A DNA stretch of 64,000 nt from the NCBI GenBank assembly GCA_005405945.1, contig BJHW01000001.1, positions 1,240,001-1,304,000 of the forward strand. Reading direction: 5' to 3'. Origin of the DNA: Streptomyces violaceusniger (GTDB taxonomy: Bacteria; Actinomycetota; Actinomycetes; Streptomycetales; Streptomycetaceae). The first letter of the stretch is position 1; each line of letters starts with the position of its first letter. Below are positions 48,977-58,456 of the stretch, piece by piece. The notes beneath the pieces are model-generated. The model was given only the letters and a program-made list of their open reading frames with translations. It was not told the DNA's origin and searched no databases. The position numbers and the translations under genes are program-made.

Positions 48977-50035
48977 TCAGCCGAGCCAGCCCATGAGCCG
49001 GGCCTCGCACTCCCGCAGCTGCTCCACCGGCACGTACTCGCCCGCGGTGTGGGCCAGGGACGGGTCGCCGGGGCCGTAGTTGAGCGCCGGTGTGCCGAGC
49101 GCGGCGAAGCGGGCGACATCGGTCCAGCCCAGTTTGGGGCGGGGCGCCGCGCCGAGGTACGCCACGAGCGAGGCGGCCGCCTCCCGGTCCAGGCCGGGGA
49201 GGGCGCCCGGGGTGTTCTCGGTGATCTCGACCTCGTACTCCGGGAAGAGGTCGCGTACGTATGCCTCGGCCTCCCGCGGTGAACGGCTGGGCGCGAACCG
49301 CAGGTTGACCGTGATGACGCACAGGTCGGGCACCACGTTCCCGGCCACGCCCGCGCGCACGGCCACGGCGCTCAGCCCCTCGCGGTACTCCAGCCCGTCG
49401 ATGGTGATCCGCTCGGCGGTGTGGTCGTCCAGGCGCCGCAGGACGGCGGCGGCGCGGTGGGCGGCGTTGACCCCCTTCCAGGCGCGGGCGGTGTGCGCCC
49501 GCTCGCCGCGTACGACGATGTCCGCCATCAGCACGCCCTGGCAGCCCGCCTCGACACCGGCGTCCGAGGGCTCCATGAGGATCGCCAGATCGGCCCCGAC
49601 CAGCGCCGGGCGTTCCGCGGCGATCCTGGCCAGGCCATTGCGGTCGCCGGCCACCTCCTCGCATTCGTAGAACACGTAGGTGATGTCGTGCGTGGGCGCG
49701 GGGAGCGCCGCCGCGAGCCGGAGGGCCACCGCGACACCGCCCTTCATGTCGCAGGCCCCGAGGCCGTACAGCAGTCCCCCGTCCAGCCGGGAGGGGAGGT
49801 TGTCCGCGTCCGGGACGGTGTCCAGGTGCCCGGCGATGACCACTCTCCGGTCGCGGCCCAAGTGGGTGCGGGCCACGACGGAGTGGCCGATCCGCTCGAC
49901 GGTCAGCCACGGCAGGGCGCGCAGCGCGCTCTCGACGGCGTCGGCGAGCGGGGCCTCGTGGCCGCTTTCCGAGGGGATGTCGACCAGGGCGCGGGTGAGC
50001 GCGAGCACATCGGCGGCGGGATCGAGCGGGGTCAT
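48977..50035 (-). CDS. M20 metallopeptidase, DapE/ArgE-like N-acyl amino acid hydrolase
   Basis: The 352-residue enzyme has the M20 pattern: ALVDIPSESGHEAPLADAVE, metal His in VVIAGHLDTVPDADN, bridging Asp in GLGACDMKGG, catalytic Glu-Glu in YECEEVAG, Glu/Asp in MEPSDAGVEAGCQG and the dimerisation HTARAWKGVNAAHR. It closely resembles actinobacterial succinyl-diaminopimelate desuccinylases, but no lysine-pathway genes are near. Next to an NSAR-type racemase and a GNAT it is more likely the desuccinylase that releases the free L-amino acid. It overlaps the permease gene by four bases (ATGA) and is last in that operon. Confidence 0.85.
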   Translation of the reverse strand: MTPLDPAADVLALTRALVDIPSESGHEAPLADAVESALRALPWLTVERIGHSVVARTHLGRDRRVVIAGHLDTVPDADNLPSRLDGGLLYGLGACDMKGGVAVALRLAAALPAPTHDITYVFYECEEVAGDRNGLARIAAERPALVGADLAILMEPSDAGVEAGCQGVLMADIVVRGERAHTARAWKGVNAAHRAAAVLRRLDDHTAERITIDGLEYREGLSAVAVRAGVAGNVVPDLCVITVNLRFAPSRSPREAEAYVRDLFPEYEVEITENTPGALPGLDREAAASLVAYLGAAPRPKLGWTDVARFAALGTPALNYGPGDPSLAHTAGEYVPVEQLRECEARLMGWLG

Positions 50036-51506
50036 GGGGTGGTCTCCGGTTCGGGGGCGGGTCGGTCGAGGGTGGAGTGCCGGATGCCGTAGAGCCCGTA
50101 GACCGCGAGGCCGGCCGCCATCCAGGCGCCGAAGGCGATCCAGGTGTCGGCCCCCAGCCCGTACATCACATACCCGCAGCAGGCCACTCCCAGCAGGGGT
50201 GTCACGGGCGCGAACGGCACCCGGAAGCCGCGTGGTGCGTCCGGCTTGCGCCGGCGCAGGATCAGCACGGCCAGGTTGACCAGGGCGAAGGCGAAGAGGG
50301 TGCCGATGCTGGTGGCATCGGCGAGGTCGCCGAGCGGGATGAGCGCCGCGAGGACGGCCACGAAGGCGGAGACGATGACGGTGCCCGCGCGCGGCACCCC
50401 GGTGCGCCGGTGGACCCTGGAGAAGAGGCCGGGGACGAGCCCGTCGCGGGACATCGAGAACAGGATGCGGATCTGCCCGTACTGCACGGTGAGGACCACG
50501 CTGGTGGTGGCGACGACCGCGCCGATGGACAGCAGGATCGGCCACAGGTCGCCACCGCCGACGGAGCGGACGAGGACCTGGCTGAGCGTGGCCTCGGTGC
50601 CCGCGAACCGCTGCCAGGGCATCGCGCCGACCGCCGCCAGCGCGACCGCGCAGTACAGGGCGGTGACCAGCCCGAGCGAGAGGACGATGGCGCGCGGCAG
50701 ATCGCGCTGTGGGTGCTTGGCCTCCTCCCCGCCGTGGAGGCGGCGTCGAAGCCGATGTAGGAGAAGAAGAGCGAGGAGGCGCCCGCGGTCATCCCGGCCG
50801 TGCCGAGAGGGAAGAGCGGCCGGAAGTTCCCGGCGTGGAAGGCGGTGAAGGCCACCGCGCAGAAGATGACGAGCGCGGCCAGCTTCACCGCCACCATCAC
50901 GGTGTTGACCACCGCGCTCTCCCGGGCGCCGCGCAACAGCACCACCATGGCGAGGACGACGATGGCGGCGGCGGGGACGTTCAGCACCCCACCGTCGCCG
51001 GGCGGGGCGGCGAGCGCGTCGGGCAGGGTCCGGCCGACGGTCAGCTGGAGCAGTTCGTTGACGTACTGGCCCCAGCCGACCGCGACCGCGGCCACGGAGA
51101 CGCCGTACTCGAGGATCAGACACCAGCCGCACACCCAGGCCACCAGCTCGCCCAAGGTGGCGTAGGTGTAGCTGTACGAGGACCCGGCGCCCGGGATCAT
51201 GCCCGCGAGCTCGGCGTAGGACAGGGCGGAGAACAGCGCGGTGACCCCGGCGAGGACGAAGGAGAGCACCACCGCCGGGCCCGCCTGGGGCACCGCCTCG
51301 CCGAGCACCACGAAGATCCCGGTGCCGAGCGTGGCGCCGACGCTGAGCAGGGTGAGCTGGGTCAGGCCCAGGGTGCGGCGGAGCGGACCGCCGCCGGCCT
51401 CGGCGACCAGCTCCGCCACCTCCCGGCGGCGGGTCAGCCTGCCGACCCGACCGGTGGCCTGCGCCGGGGCCCGCCGGCCGTGTGGTCGTGTTCGCACACC
51501 GTTCAC
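50032..51506 (-). CDS. APC-family amino acid permease, frameshifted
   Basis: About 491 residues in two frames joined near 50727-50733. The N-terminal half has LGLTQLTLLSVGATLGTGIF, LSYAELAGMIPGAGSSYSY and ending SYIGFDAAST; the second half resumes GEEAKHPQRDLPRAIVLSLG and RILFSMSRDGLVPGLFSRVH. These are cationic-amino-acid-transporter-type motifs with about 12-13 helices. GTG at 51506 follows GGGAGGC. It is co-translated with the M20 hydrolase gene, so the imported substrate is probably an amino acid or N-acyl amino acid handled by that enzyme. Confidence 0.85.
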
Positions 51507-51637
51507 ATTGCCTCCCTTGTCCGCGCCACCGCGCTGTACGGCCCCTGATGATGGGGTGAGCGAGCGGGCGGGGAGGTGCACGCATCGGCCAAAGACCCGG
51601 CCGTGGCTTTGACCGTTCGGCCAAGGCCCGGCGGCGG

Positions 51638-52954
51638 CTATGCCGTCCGCGAGCGGTTCAGCAGCGCCAGGGAGCAGATGAGGGACACGGCCACCAGCAC
51701 CATCTGGTAGATGACGACCGGCACGATCGATCCGCCGGTCGAGTGCAGCAGCCACTCGCCGACCAGGGGTGCCGTACCGCCGATGAGCGCCGAGCACAGC
51801 TGGTAGGAGAGGGAGATACCGGTGTAGCGCACGGAGATCGGGAAAGCGGCGGCGAGCAGTCCGGCCAGGATCGCGTAGTTCATCGCGCCGGTGATGCCCA
51901 GCAGACAGATGCCGAGCCCCACGACGACCGGCTGGGTCGTCGAGACACAGGCGTACATCACCGGCACCAAAAGGAAGTTGAGGCTCAGCAGGGCCGCCAC
52001 GGTGCGGCGCGGGCCGAAGCGGGCGGCCAGCACCACCCCGAAGGGCTGGGTGAAGAACTGCAGGACGCTGTACACGAGCAGCACGTTCAGCATGGTGGAG
52101 CGCTCCATGCCGAGGCTGTCGGTGGACCAGGACAGGACGAAGGTGGTGATGAAGTACGTGGCGGCGATGCCGATGGAGCTGGCGAGCACACCGAGCACGA
52201 GGGATCCGGGGTGGCCGGTGACCAGCTCCCGCAGGGGCACCTTCGCGACCCGCTTCTCGTCGCGCAGCCGGGCGAACTCCGGGGACTCCTCGACCTTGAG
52301 CCGCACCACCAGGCCGATGACCACCATCACGGCGGAGAAGAGGAACGGCACGCGCCAGCCCCAGGCGTCGAAGTCGTCGTCCGGCAGCTGGGTGAGCAGC
52401 GCGAACATCCCGGTGGCCAGGATCGATCCGGCCGGGGACCCCTGCTGGGCGAAGGCGCCGAAGGACAGCGCCTTCTCCTTGGGCGCGTGTTCGCTGGCGA
52501 TGAGGACGGCGCCACCCCATTCGCCACCCACCGCGATGCCCTGCACCATGCGCAGCAGCACCAGCGCGATGGGCGCGGCGACGCCCACCTCGTCGTAGCC
52601 GGGCAGCAGCCCGATCAGGGTGGTGGCGATGCCCATCATCAGCAACGTGGTGACCAGGGTCTTCTTCCGGCCGATCCGGTCGCCGAGGTGGCCGAAGACG
52701 ATGCCGCCGACCGGCCGGGCGAGGAAGCCGAGCCACAGGCTGCCGAACGCCTCCAGCGCGCCGGTGGTGTCACCGCCGCCGCCGAAGAAGATCTTGCCGA
52801 GGACGAGCGCGGAGGCGGTGGAGTAGATGTAGAAGTCGTACCACTCGACGGTGGTGCCGATGAACGAGGCGAGACCGGCCTTGCGGGCGGTCCGCTCGCG
52901 GTCGGTGGCCGGGGCGCGGTCCGTGGCCGCGGCGGTGGCGGTGGGCTTGCTCAT
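51638..52954 (-). CDS. MHS-type (metabolite:proton symporter) MFS transporter
   Basis: The 438-residue transporter has MHS motifs: ASFIGTTVEWYDFYIYSTAS in TM1, FGHLGDRIGRKKTLVTTLLM (motif A) and LLRMVQGIAVGGEWGGAVLI. Relatives carry shikimate, alpha-ketoglutarate, proline/betaine and citrate. The ATG at 52954 is two bases after the FAD oxidoreductase stop, so the genes are coupled. The frame is intact. Substrate probably the amine or amino acid oxidised by the neighbouring flavoenzyme. Confidence 0.9.
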   Translation of the reverse strand: MSKPTATAAATDRAPATDRERTARKAGLASFIGTTVEWYDFYIYSTASALVLGKIFFGGGGDTTGALEAFGSLWLGFLARPVGGIVFGHLGDRIGRKKTLVTTLLMMGIATTLIGLLPGYDEVGVAAPIALVLLRMVQGIAVGGEWGGAVLIASEHAPKEKALSFGAFAQQGSPAGSILATGMFALLTQLPDDDFDAWGWRVPFLFSAVMVVIGLVVRLKVEESPEFARLRDEKRVAKVPLRELVTGHPGSLVLGVLASSIGIAATYFITTFVLSWSTDSLGMERSTMLNVLLVYSVLQFFTQPFGVVLAARFGPRRTVAALLSLNFLLVPVMYACVSTTQPVVVGLGICLLGITGAMNYAILAGLLAAAFPISVRYTGISLSYQLCSALIGGTAPLVGEWLLHSTGGSIVPVVIYQMVLVAVSLICSLALLNRSRTA

Positions 52955-52956
52955 GG

Positions 52957-54323
52957 TCAGCGTCCAGAGATGCGGTCGGCGAAACGGGCGATGGGGGATG
53001 TGGTGGTGCGGCCGGAGGACTCCGAGCGGTCGGCGGCGCGGTACGCGGCGTACATGCCGTGCACCCCGATCCACCGGAACGGCTCGGGCTCCCAGCGCCG
53101 GGTGCGGTGGCCGACCCAGGGCAGCGCGGTCAGCTCGGTGGAGTGGCCGAGCAGCAGATCGCGCAGGGTCCGCCCGGCGAGGTTGGTGGCGGCCACGCCG
53201 TGGCCGACGTATCCACCGGCGAAACCGACGCCGGTGGCGGGGTCGTAGCCGATCGAGGCGCACCAGTCGCGGGGCACGGCCAGCACCCCGACCAGGTGTG
53301 GTCGATGGTGGCTTCGGCGGTGTCCGGGAAGAGTCCGGTGAGGATGCGCCGCAGGGCGCGCACGGTGTCCGCGCTGGTCTGCCCCGCCCGGTCGGTGCGG
53401 GAGCCGAACTTGTAGGGCACTCCGCGGCCGCCGATGGCGATACGGCCGTCTGCGGTGCGCTGTCCGTAGGTGTACGCGTGGGTGGCGTCGCTGAGCAGTT
53501 CCTGTCCCTCCCAGCCGAGCCGCTTCCACAGTTCGTCGGGGAGCGGCTCGGTGACGATCATCGAGGAGTTCATCGGCAGCCAGGTGCGCCGCTCGCCCTC
53601 GATGCCGCTGGTGAAGCCCTCGGTGGCGCGGACGATCCGGTCCGCGCGGATGGTGCCGAACGGGGTGCTGACCCGGCCGGGGGCGATGGCGGTGACCGGG
53701 GTGGACTCCAGGATCCGTACCCCCCGTGCCTCCACCGCGTCGGCCAGGCCGCGCACCAGCTTGGCCGGGTGGACCCGGGCGCAGTGCGGATTGTGGTAGC
53801 CGGCCAGCGCCCCGTCCAGGCGCAGCCGCTCGGCGAGCCGGGGTGCGCTCAGCCACTCCAGGTCCTGCCCGCCCCAGTGGCGCAGCTGGTCGTACGCGGT
53901 GCGCAGCCGGGGCAGTTGGGCGGCGCCGTGGGCGACGGTGAGATAGCCGCTCTTGACGATGTCGGCCTCGATGCCCTCGGTACGGGCCACCGAGATCACC
54001 TCGTCCACGGTGTGGATCATCTCCCGCTGGAGGGCGAGCACGGCCTCGCGCCCGCGCTTCCTCGCATAGGTCCCGGCCGATCCGGCGATCTTGCAGCTGA
54101 GCCAGCCGGCGTTCCGCCCCGAGGCGCCGAATCCGGCGAACTCCCGCTCCACGACGGTGACGTCGAGCTCGGGGTCGGCCTGTTTGAGGTAGTACGCGGT
54201 CCACAGCCCGGTGAAGCCCCCGCCCACGACGCACACATCGGTGGCGAGGTCGCCGTCGAGCGGTGGACGCCGTTCGGGGAAGCCGGTCTGGCGGTACCAG
54301 AAGGACACATTTCCGTTCAGCAC
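52957..54323 (-). CDS. FAD-dependent amine/D-amino-acid oxidoreductase (PuuB/DadA-like), frameshifted
   Basis: About 455 residues when a base is restored in the C-run at 53286-53289. The FAD fold starts DVCVVGGGFTGLWTAYYLKQ and VVEREFAGFGASGRNAGWLS, followed by HPAKLVRGLADAVEARGVRI and, in the shifted frame, GYDPATGVGFAGGYVGHGVA with the second FAD contact. The preceding NGNVSFWYRQTGFPERRP is typical of gamma-glutamylputrescine-oxidase-like enzymes. GTG at 54323 is the only standard start after the end of the upstream regulator gene, although RPFDHDWLSAA just before it also looks coding. Substrate: an amine or D-amino acid. Confidence 0.8.
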
Positions 54324-54451
54324 TGCGGCACTCAGCCAATCGTGGTCGAACGGCCGCTGGTCGGGCGGCCTGGGATGGCCCCGGTTTCGTCGCGGATGAG
54401 GGGAAGGCGAGTGGTGTGAGATGGGGGCGTGTGGCGTGAGGAGGGGGCGGG

Positions 54452-55041
54452 TCAGTAGCTGGGCGGGCTGATCACCCACAGCACCCGGGCGGCCGCCCGG
54501 CCGTCTCCCTCAGCCGGTGGGGTACGGCCGAGGAGTAGCGGATGCTGTCACCGGCCCCGAGGGTGAAGGAGCGGTCGCCGAGCTGGAGTCCGACCGTGCC
54601 CTCGAGGACGTACAGGAACTCCTCCGAGTCGCCGTGGCTGTACAGGGTGTCTCCCGTGGAGCCATGGGCGTCGAACTCTCCCAGGAACACTTCGAGGTGG
54701 TGCTGCGGCCCCGGGGTCAGCCGGAACTTGCGCCCGCCGAGCACCCCGAGGGCGAGCCGGGGCGCCTCCTCGGCGCGCAGCACGCTCGGGCCGCTGGTGA
54801 AGTCGTCGCCGAACAGGTCGGCCACCTTCAGGCCGAGCGCGGCGGCGACCTGCTGGAGGGTGGCGATGCTGGGATTGGCCTGCCCGCGCTCTATCTGGCT
54901 GAGATAGCCCTCACTGATCCCGGCGGCCTCGGCGACGGTCCGCAGCGTCAGCCGGCGCGCCTTGCGCAGCGCACGCAGCCGGTCGCCCACGGACTCGTCG
55001 CCGGTTCCCACGGCCTGATCCGCGGGGTGTTCGTTCTCCAT
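54452..55041 (-). CDS. XRE-cupin regulator (PuuR-like), frameshift at the end
   Basis: About 196 residues: helix-turn-helix LRALRKARRLTLRTVAEAAG and ISEGYLSQIERGQANPSIAT, then a cupin (HLEVFLGEFDAHGSTGD, DSEEFLYVLEGTVGLQLGDR, AGDSIRYSSAVPHRLRETAG). As written it stops at 54472; with one base added around 54485-54500 it ends ARVLWVISPPSY at 54452, the normal family terminus. XRE-cupin proteins such as PuuR control putrescine and amine catabolism. It is the first gene before the FAD oxidoreductase and MHS transporter in the same direction. Confidence 0.85.
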
Positions 55042-55105
55042 GGCCGCACACGCTAAGAGCGCTGAGCGGCTGGCACAAGTGCCTGAACTGAAAACTCAGA
55101 AATCT

Positions 55106-55682
55106 TTACTGACCCGATCCGGCGCTCAGCCCGTCCAGGGTGAGGTCGAGAAGGCGGTCGGCCTGCTCCCGCTGTTCGGGCTTCCCCGAGGCGAGGGCGA
55201 TGCCGGTGAGGGCGGCGAACATGTCGATGGCACCGATGTCCGAGCGGATCACACCGGCCGCGACGGCGGCGTCCATCAGCCGCGAGAGGGCGTCCTGGAT
55301 CATCTCGTGGCTCTGGGCGTACGGATTGACGCCCGTCGCGACCACGCCCCGCAGCGCGTCCGCCATGCCCAGCTTGGCGTTGACGTAGTCCATGAAGCGG
55401 CCCAGCCACGCCCGCAGGGCCTCGCGCGGGGCAGGGCCGCCAGCAGCTCGGGGCGGCACCGCAGAGCCGGGCCAGCTCATTGCGGTAGGCGGCCTCGATC
55501 AGCAGCTCACGGGTCGGGAAGTTCCGGTAGAGAGTGCCGGTACCCACCCCCGCCTCCTTGGCGATGCGCTCGAGATGGGCGTCCAGCCCTTCCTCGGCGA
55601 ACACCCGCACCGCTACGGAGAGGATCTTCTCCCGGTTGCGCTGCGCGTCAGCCCGCAGTGGGCGCCCTGGATCCCTGACCAT
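55106..55682 (-). CDS. TetR-family repressor, two frameshifts
   Basis: About 192 residues after restoring one base in each of the G-runs at 55450-55453 and 55428-55431. N-terminal helix-turn-helix: NREKILSVAVRVFAEEGLDA, HLERIAKEAGVGTGTLYRNF. After the breaks the ligand domain reads REALRAWLGRFMDYVNAKLG, DALSRLMDAAVAAGVIRSDI and MFAALTGIALASGKPEQREQ. It is divergent from the SDR gene at 55830, and two matching palindromes lie between them, the usual layout for a TetR repressor controlling an oxidoreductase. Confidence 0.82.
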
Positions 55683-55709
55683 CGACGGCTCTCCTCATTC
55701 CCGGTTTGC

Positions 55710-55761
55710 TAAGTGGAGGCGCACCCACTTAGTGTGAGTCGAAGTGGCGGCGCCTCCACTT
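55710..55761. promoter_or_regulatory. two TetR operators between tetR and SDR genes
   Basis: TAAGTGG-N8-CCACTTA (55710-55731) and AAGTGG-N8-CCACTT (55742-55761) share the same half-sites and spacing. Their centres are 31 bases apart, three helical turns, on the same DNA face. They sit across the divergent promoters. Confidence 0.75.
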
Positions 55762-55829
55762 CTCACTGTAGGCCATCCCCGCCCCTCCCTCTCCCCTGCC
55801 CTCCCACGGCTTTCTCCGGAAGGAACCTC

Positions 55830-56570
55830 ATGACATCGGATATCGAAGGCAAGGTCGTCGCCATTACGGGCGCGAGCAGCGGCATCGGCGAGGCGACCAC
55901 GCTGCTGCTGGCCGGGCTCGGCGCCAGGGTCGTCCTCGCGGCGCGGCGGTCGGACCGCATCGAGGCACTGGCGGCCCGGATCGCCGGGGCGGGCGGCGAG
56001 GCCGTCGCCGTCGTCACGGACGTGAAGCGGCGCGCGGATCTGTCCCGTCTGGTCGCGACGGCACGCGACCGGTACGGAAGGCTGGACGTCCTGGTCAGCA
56101 ACGCCGGTATCAGCCCGATCTCCGCCCTCGACGATCTGCGCGTCGAGGACTGGGAGGCGATGGTCGACGTCAACGTCAAGGGAGTGCTGTACGGCATCGC
56201 CGAGGCCCTGCCCGTCTTCCGGGAGCAGGGCTCCGGGCATTTCGTACACACCCTCTCCACCGCCGGGCTGAGCATCGTCCCGACGATGTCGGTCTACGCC
56301 GGCACCAAGAACGCCGTGCGCGCCATCTCCGAGGGGCTGCGGCAGGAAGCCGGCGAGACCCTGCGGGTGACCACCGTCTCGCCGGGGTTCACCCGGACGG
56401 AGCTCGCGGGATCCATCACCGACCCGGACGCGAGGAGCGCGATCGAGGACGGCATGGACAAGATCGCGATGCCGCCGGAGGCCATCGCCCGCGCGATCGC
56501 GTTCGCCATCGAGCAGCCGGCCGGTGTCGACGTCGGCGAGATCGTGGTCCGTCCCACCGCGCAGAGCTGA
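55830..56570 (+). CDS. short-chain dehydrogenase/reductase
   Basis: The 246-residue classical SDR has VVAITGASSGIGEATTLLLA, NADP-type RRSDR after strand 2, VSNAGISP, catalytic Ser in HTLSTAGLS, YAGTKNAV (YxxxK) and SPGFTRTELAGSI. GGAAGGAA lies six bases before the ATG. It is likely repressed by the divergent TetR through the two operators. Close relatives oxidise or reduce diverse small alcohols and ketones. Confidence 0.92.
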   Translation: MTSDIEGKVVAITGASSGIGEATTLLLAGLGARVVLAARRSDRIEALAARIAGAGGEAVAVVTDVKRRADLSRLVATARDRYGRLDVLVSNAGISPISALDDLRVEDWEAMVDVNVKGVLYGIAEALPVFREQGSGHFVHTLSTAGLSIVPTMSVYAGTKNAVRAISEGLRQEAGETLRVTTVSPGFTRTELAGSITDPDARSAIEDGMDKIAMPPEAIARAIAFAIEQPAGVDVGEIVVRPTAQS

Positions 56571-56591
56571 GCTGAGCCGCGCGCCCGGGGG

Positions 56592-56905
56592 TCAACCGGC
56601 GGGCGTGCGGCCGGTGTCCAGGAGCGCGGCATGGACGGCGGCGGTGAGCACCACGGCCGCGAGTGTCCATGAGATCCAGTCCCCGGGTCCGGCAGCCACT
56701 GCCGTCCGAGCGCGATCGCATAGATGACCACCGCGTATCCGACGGGTACGGCACGCGGCACGATCCCCTTTCGGGCGGCGCCGAGGAATAACAGCGGGGC
56801 CAGCAGCCCGGCCGAAAACACCACGCCCACCACCCACAGCACCCGGTGCCGCCGACTACCGTACAGAGCGGGCCGCGAGAATGTTCCGGTGGAATATTCG
56901 TTCAC
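56592..56905 (-). CDS. small integral membrane protein, frameshifted
   Basis: About 104 residues with three hydrophobic segments: HRVLWVVGVVFSAGLLAPLL, AVPVGYAVVIYAIAL and, after a missing base in the C-run at 56681-56684, DWISWTLAAVVLTAAVHAAL. No family recognised. GTG at 56905 overlaps the stop of the zinc-ribbon gene (GTGA), and AAAGG lies ten bases upstream, so the two are co-translated. It may tether or sense for its partner. Confidence 0.55.
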
Positions 56906-57315
56906 GATCGCCTTTCGTTCGATGCGGAGTGCAGACGATTGAGTGCGTGACGCGCGCTCACGGCGCCGATACCGTCCAGATCACGAAGCTGACGCGCGGA
57001 GAAACCGGAGAGTAGTTCGAGATTGTCGATACCGGCCCTGAGTAATGCATTGGCCAAACGATGTCCGATTCTGTCGTGTCCGAGGGCGTCGAAGAGTTCG
57101 CCTCCCTCACAGGAACCGCAGCGCCGTCCGGGCGCGCTCGGCGTTATTTCCCGGGCGCCGCACCCACCGCACATATCGATCACCCGGCCATCCCATCGCG
57201 CCCTCGACCAGCTCATTTGGACGATGACTTCGCGGAGCGCGCCGACGCTGTCGGCCGCTGAAGAGGAATGAGTGGCGCCACAGATGTCACATCGAATGGT
57301 GATCGAATGGCTCAT
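56902..57315 (-). CDS. zinc-ribbon plus helix-hairpin-helix protein
   Basis: The 137-residue protein has paired Cys motifs CDICGATH, CGGC and CGSCEG, consistent with one or two zinc ribbons, and a C-terminal domain RIGHRLANALLRAGIDNLEL then LSGFSARQLRDLDGIGAVSA, very like the helix-hairpin-helix of RNA polymerase alpha C-terminal domains. This suggests a nucleic-acid-binding or transcription-associated protein. ATG at 57315 is chosen so that the protein begins MSHSITIRCDIC; no clear ribosome site is seen. Cytoplasmic; operon with the membrane protein gene. Confidence 0.55.
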   Translation of the reverse strand: MSHSITIRCDICGATHSSSAADSVGALREVIVQMSWSRARWDGRVIDMCGGCGAREITPSAPGRRCGSCEGGELFDALGHDRIGHRLANALLRAGIDNLELLSGFSARQLRDLDGIGAVSARHALNRLHSASNERRS

Positions 57316-57629
57316 GTGAGCATGATGGCAGAGAGCCTTCCCCGGAGCCTTCCCCGTCATCGCTTTGCGGCCGCTCGGCCGCCCATGGGGACATGCGTTT
57401 CTCACAGCCGCTTGATGACAAATGCGACTGTTACGCCGCCCGGAGTGGTGAAAGCGTGAGCTAACAGTGGACAGCGAAGAGTCCGGGGGAGTCCGCGCGA
57501 GCCGTTGTCAGCGGCTTGAATCCCGTCTGCGCGACGGGGAACGCACCAGCGACAATCCGGTATCCGGCCGAGTGCTGTCACCGCGAGCCCCACCGGGCTC
57601 ACTTGACCGACAACGGGAACGGCTGGGTG
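57316..57629. other. divergent intergenic region
   Basis: About 314 bases between the zinc-ribbon gene (leftward) and the amine-oxidase-like operon (rightward). No gene, strong hairpin or recognisable operator was found; the moderately A/T-rich part near 57410-57470 is the best place for promoters. A direct GCCTTCCCC repeat occurs at 57336-57355. Confidence 0.45.
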
Positions 57630-58442
57630 ATGACAGACAACGCGACGGACAAGGGTGCGGCCGATACCAGAGGGCGCCGTCACCGGAGATGGCGCGTATC
57701 CGCGGCGCTGGGTCTGACGGCGGTGCTGGCGGGCGGCGGGATCGCCGCCCTCCGGACGACCGGATCGCCCGCGCCCGATGCCCCGGAGCCCGCGGCCGTC
57801 GTCGCCTCACACACCGGCCGGCTGACCCCTGAGGAATCGCGCGAGGCGTCCCGTATCGCCATCGACGCCGCCATCCGGCCCGGGACCGCGAAGGACCGTC
57901 AGCGGACGAGGAAAGACACCGGTGGCGGGGAGCGGAACGCCGCGGGCGGCCCCGGTGCCGAGCCGCTGGACACCCGCCGTCCGCCCCGGGCCAAGTCGGC
58001 GTCCTCCGCCACCGACAGCCGGGCCGAGGTCCAGCTCTACGACTACGCCTCGGACACCCTCATCACCCGGCTGGTCGATCTGCGCTCCAAGAAGATCCTC
58101 GACTCCAGCCGCCGGCACGGCGTCCAGCCGCCTCCCACCCTGGCCGAGGCCCGCGAGGCGGTGAAGGTCATCCTCGCCGACCGCCGGCTCGGTCCGGGGA
58201 TGCGCGAGTCCTACGCCTCGCAGACCGGGAAGCGGCTGACCTCCCCCACCCAACTGCGCCTCCAGAGCATGTCGTTCCTCGGCTCGCGGGCCGAGGGGGT
58301 GGACGGCGCCCGGAAGGTGGCCCGGTGCGGTGAGCACCGGTGTGTGCAGCTGTTCGTGCGCATTCCGGGTGGCAAGTGGATCGACACCAGCCGGATCGTC
58401 ATCGATCTGTCGGCCAGGCGCGCCGCCGTCATCGGCCTGTGA
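57630..58442 (+). CDS. exported protein resembling the N-terminal part of copper amine oxidases
   Basis: The 270-residue protein has an N-terminal anchor or signal (WRVSAALGLTAVLAGGGIAA) and a ~60-residue charged linker. The rest reads AEVQLYDYASDTLITRLVDL, RSKKILDSS, PPTLAEAREAVKVILADRRL and VQLFVRIPGGKWIDTSRIVI, which recalls the N2/N3 domains of copper amine oxidases, where a strand/helix unit with ...A.LYDY..D...R..VDL... precedes the catalytic domain. The next gene, 14 bases on, encodes the catalytic-like domain, so the two may form a split enzyme. ATG at 57630 follows a GTG at 57627. Confidence 0.5.
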   Translation: MTDNATDKGAADTRGRRHRRWRVSAALGLTAVLAGGGIAALRTTGSPAPDAPEPAAVVASHTGRLTPEESREASRIAIDAAIRPGTAKDRQRTRKDTGGGERNAAGGPGAEPLDTRRPPRAKSASSATDSRAEVQLYDYASDTLITRLVDLRSKKILDSSRRHGVQPPPTLAEAREAVKVILADRRLGPGMRESYASQTGKRLTSPTQLRLQSMSFLGSRAEGVDGARKVARCGEHRCVQLFVRIPGGKWIDTSRIVIDLSARRAAVIGL

Positions 58443-58456
58443 GAGGAGCCCTGGCC

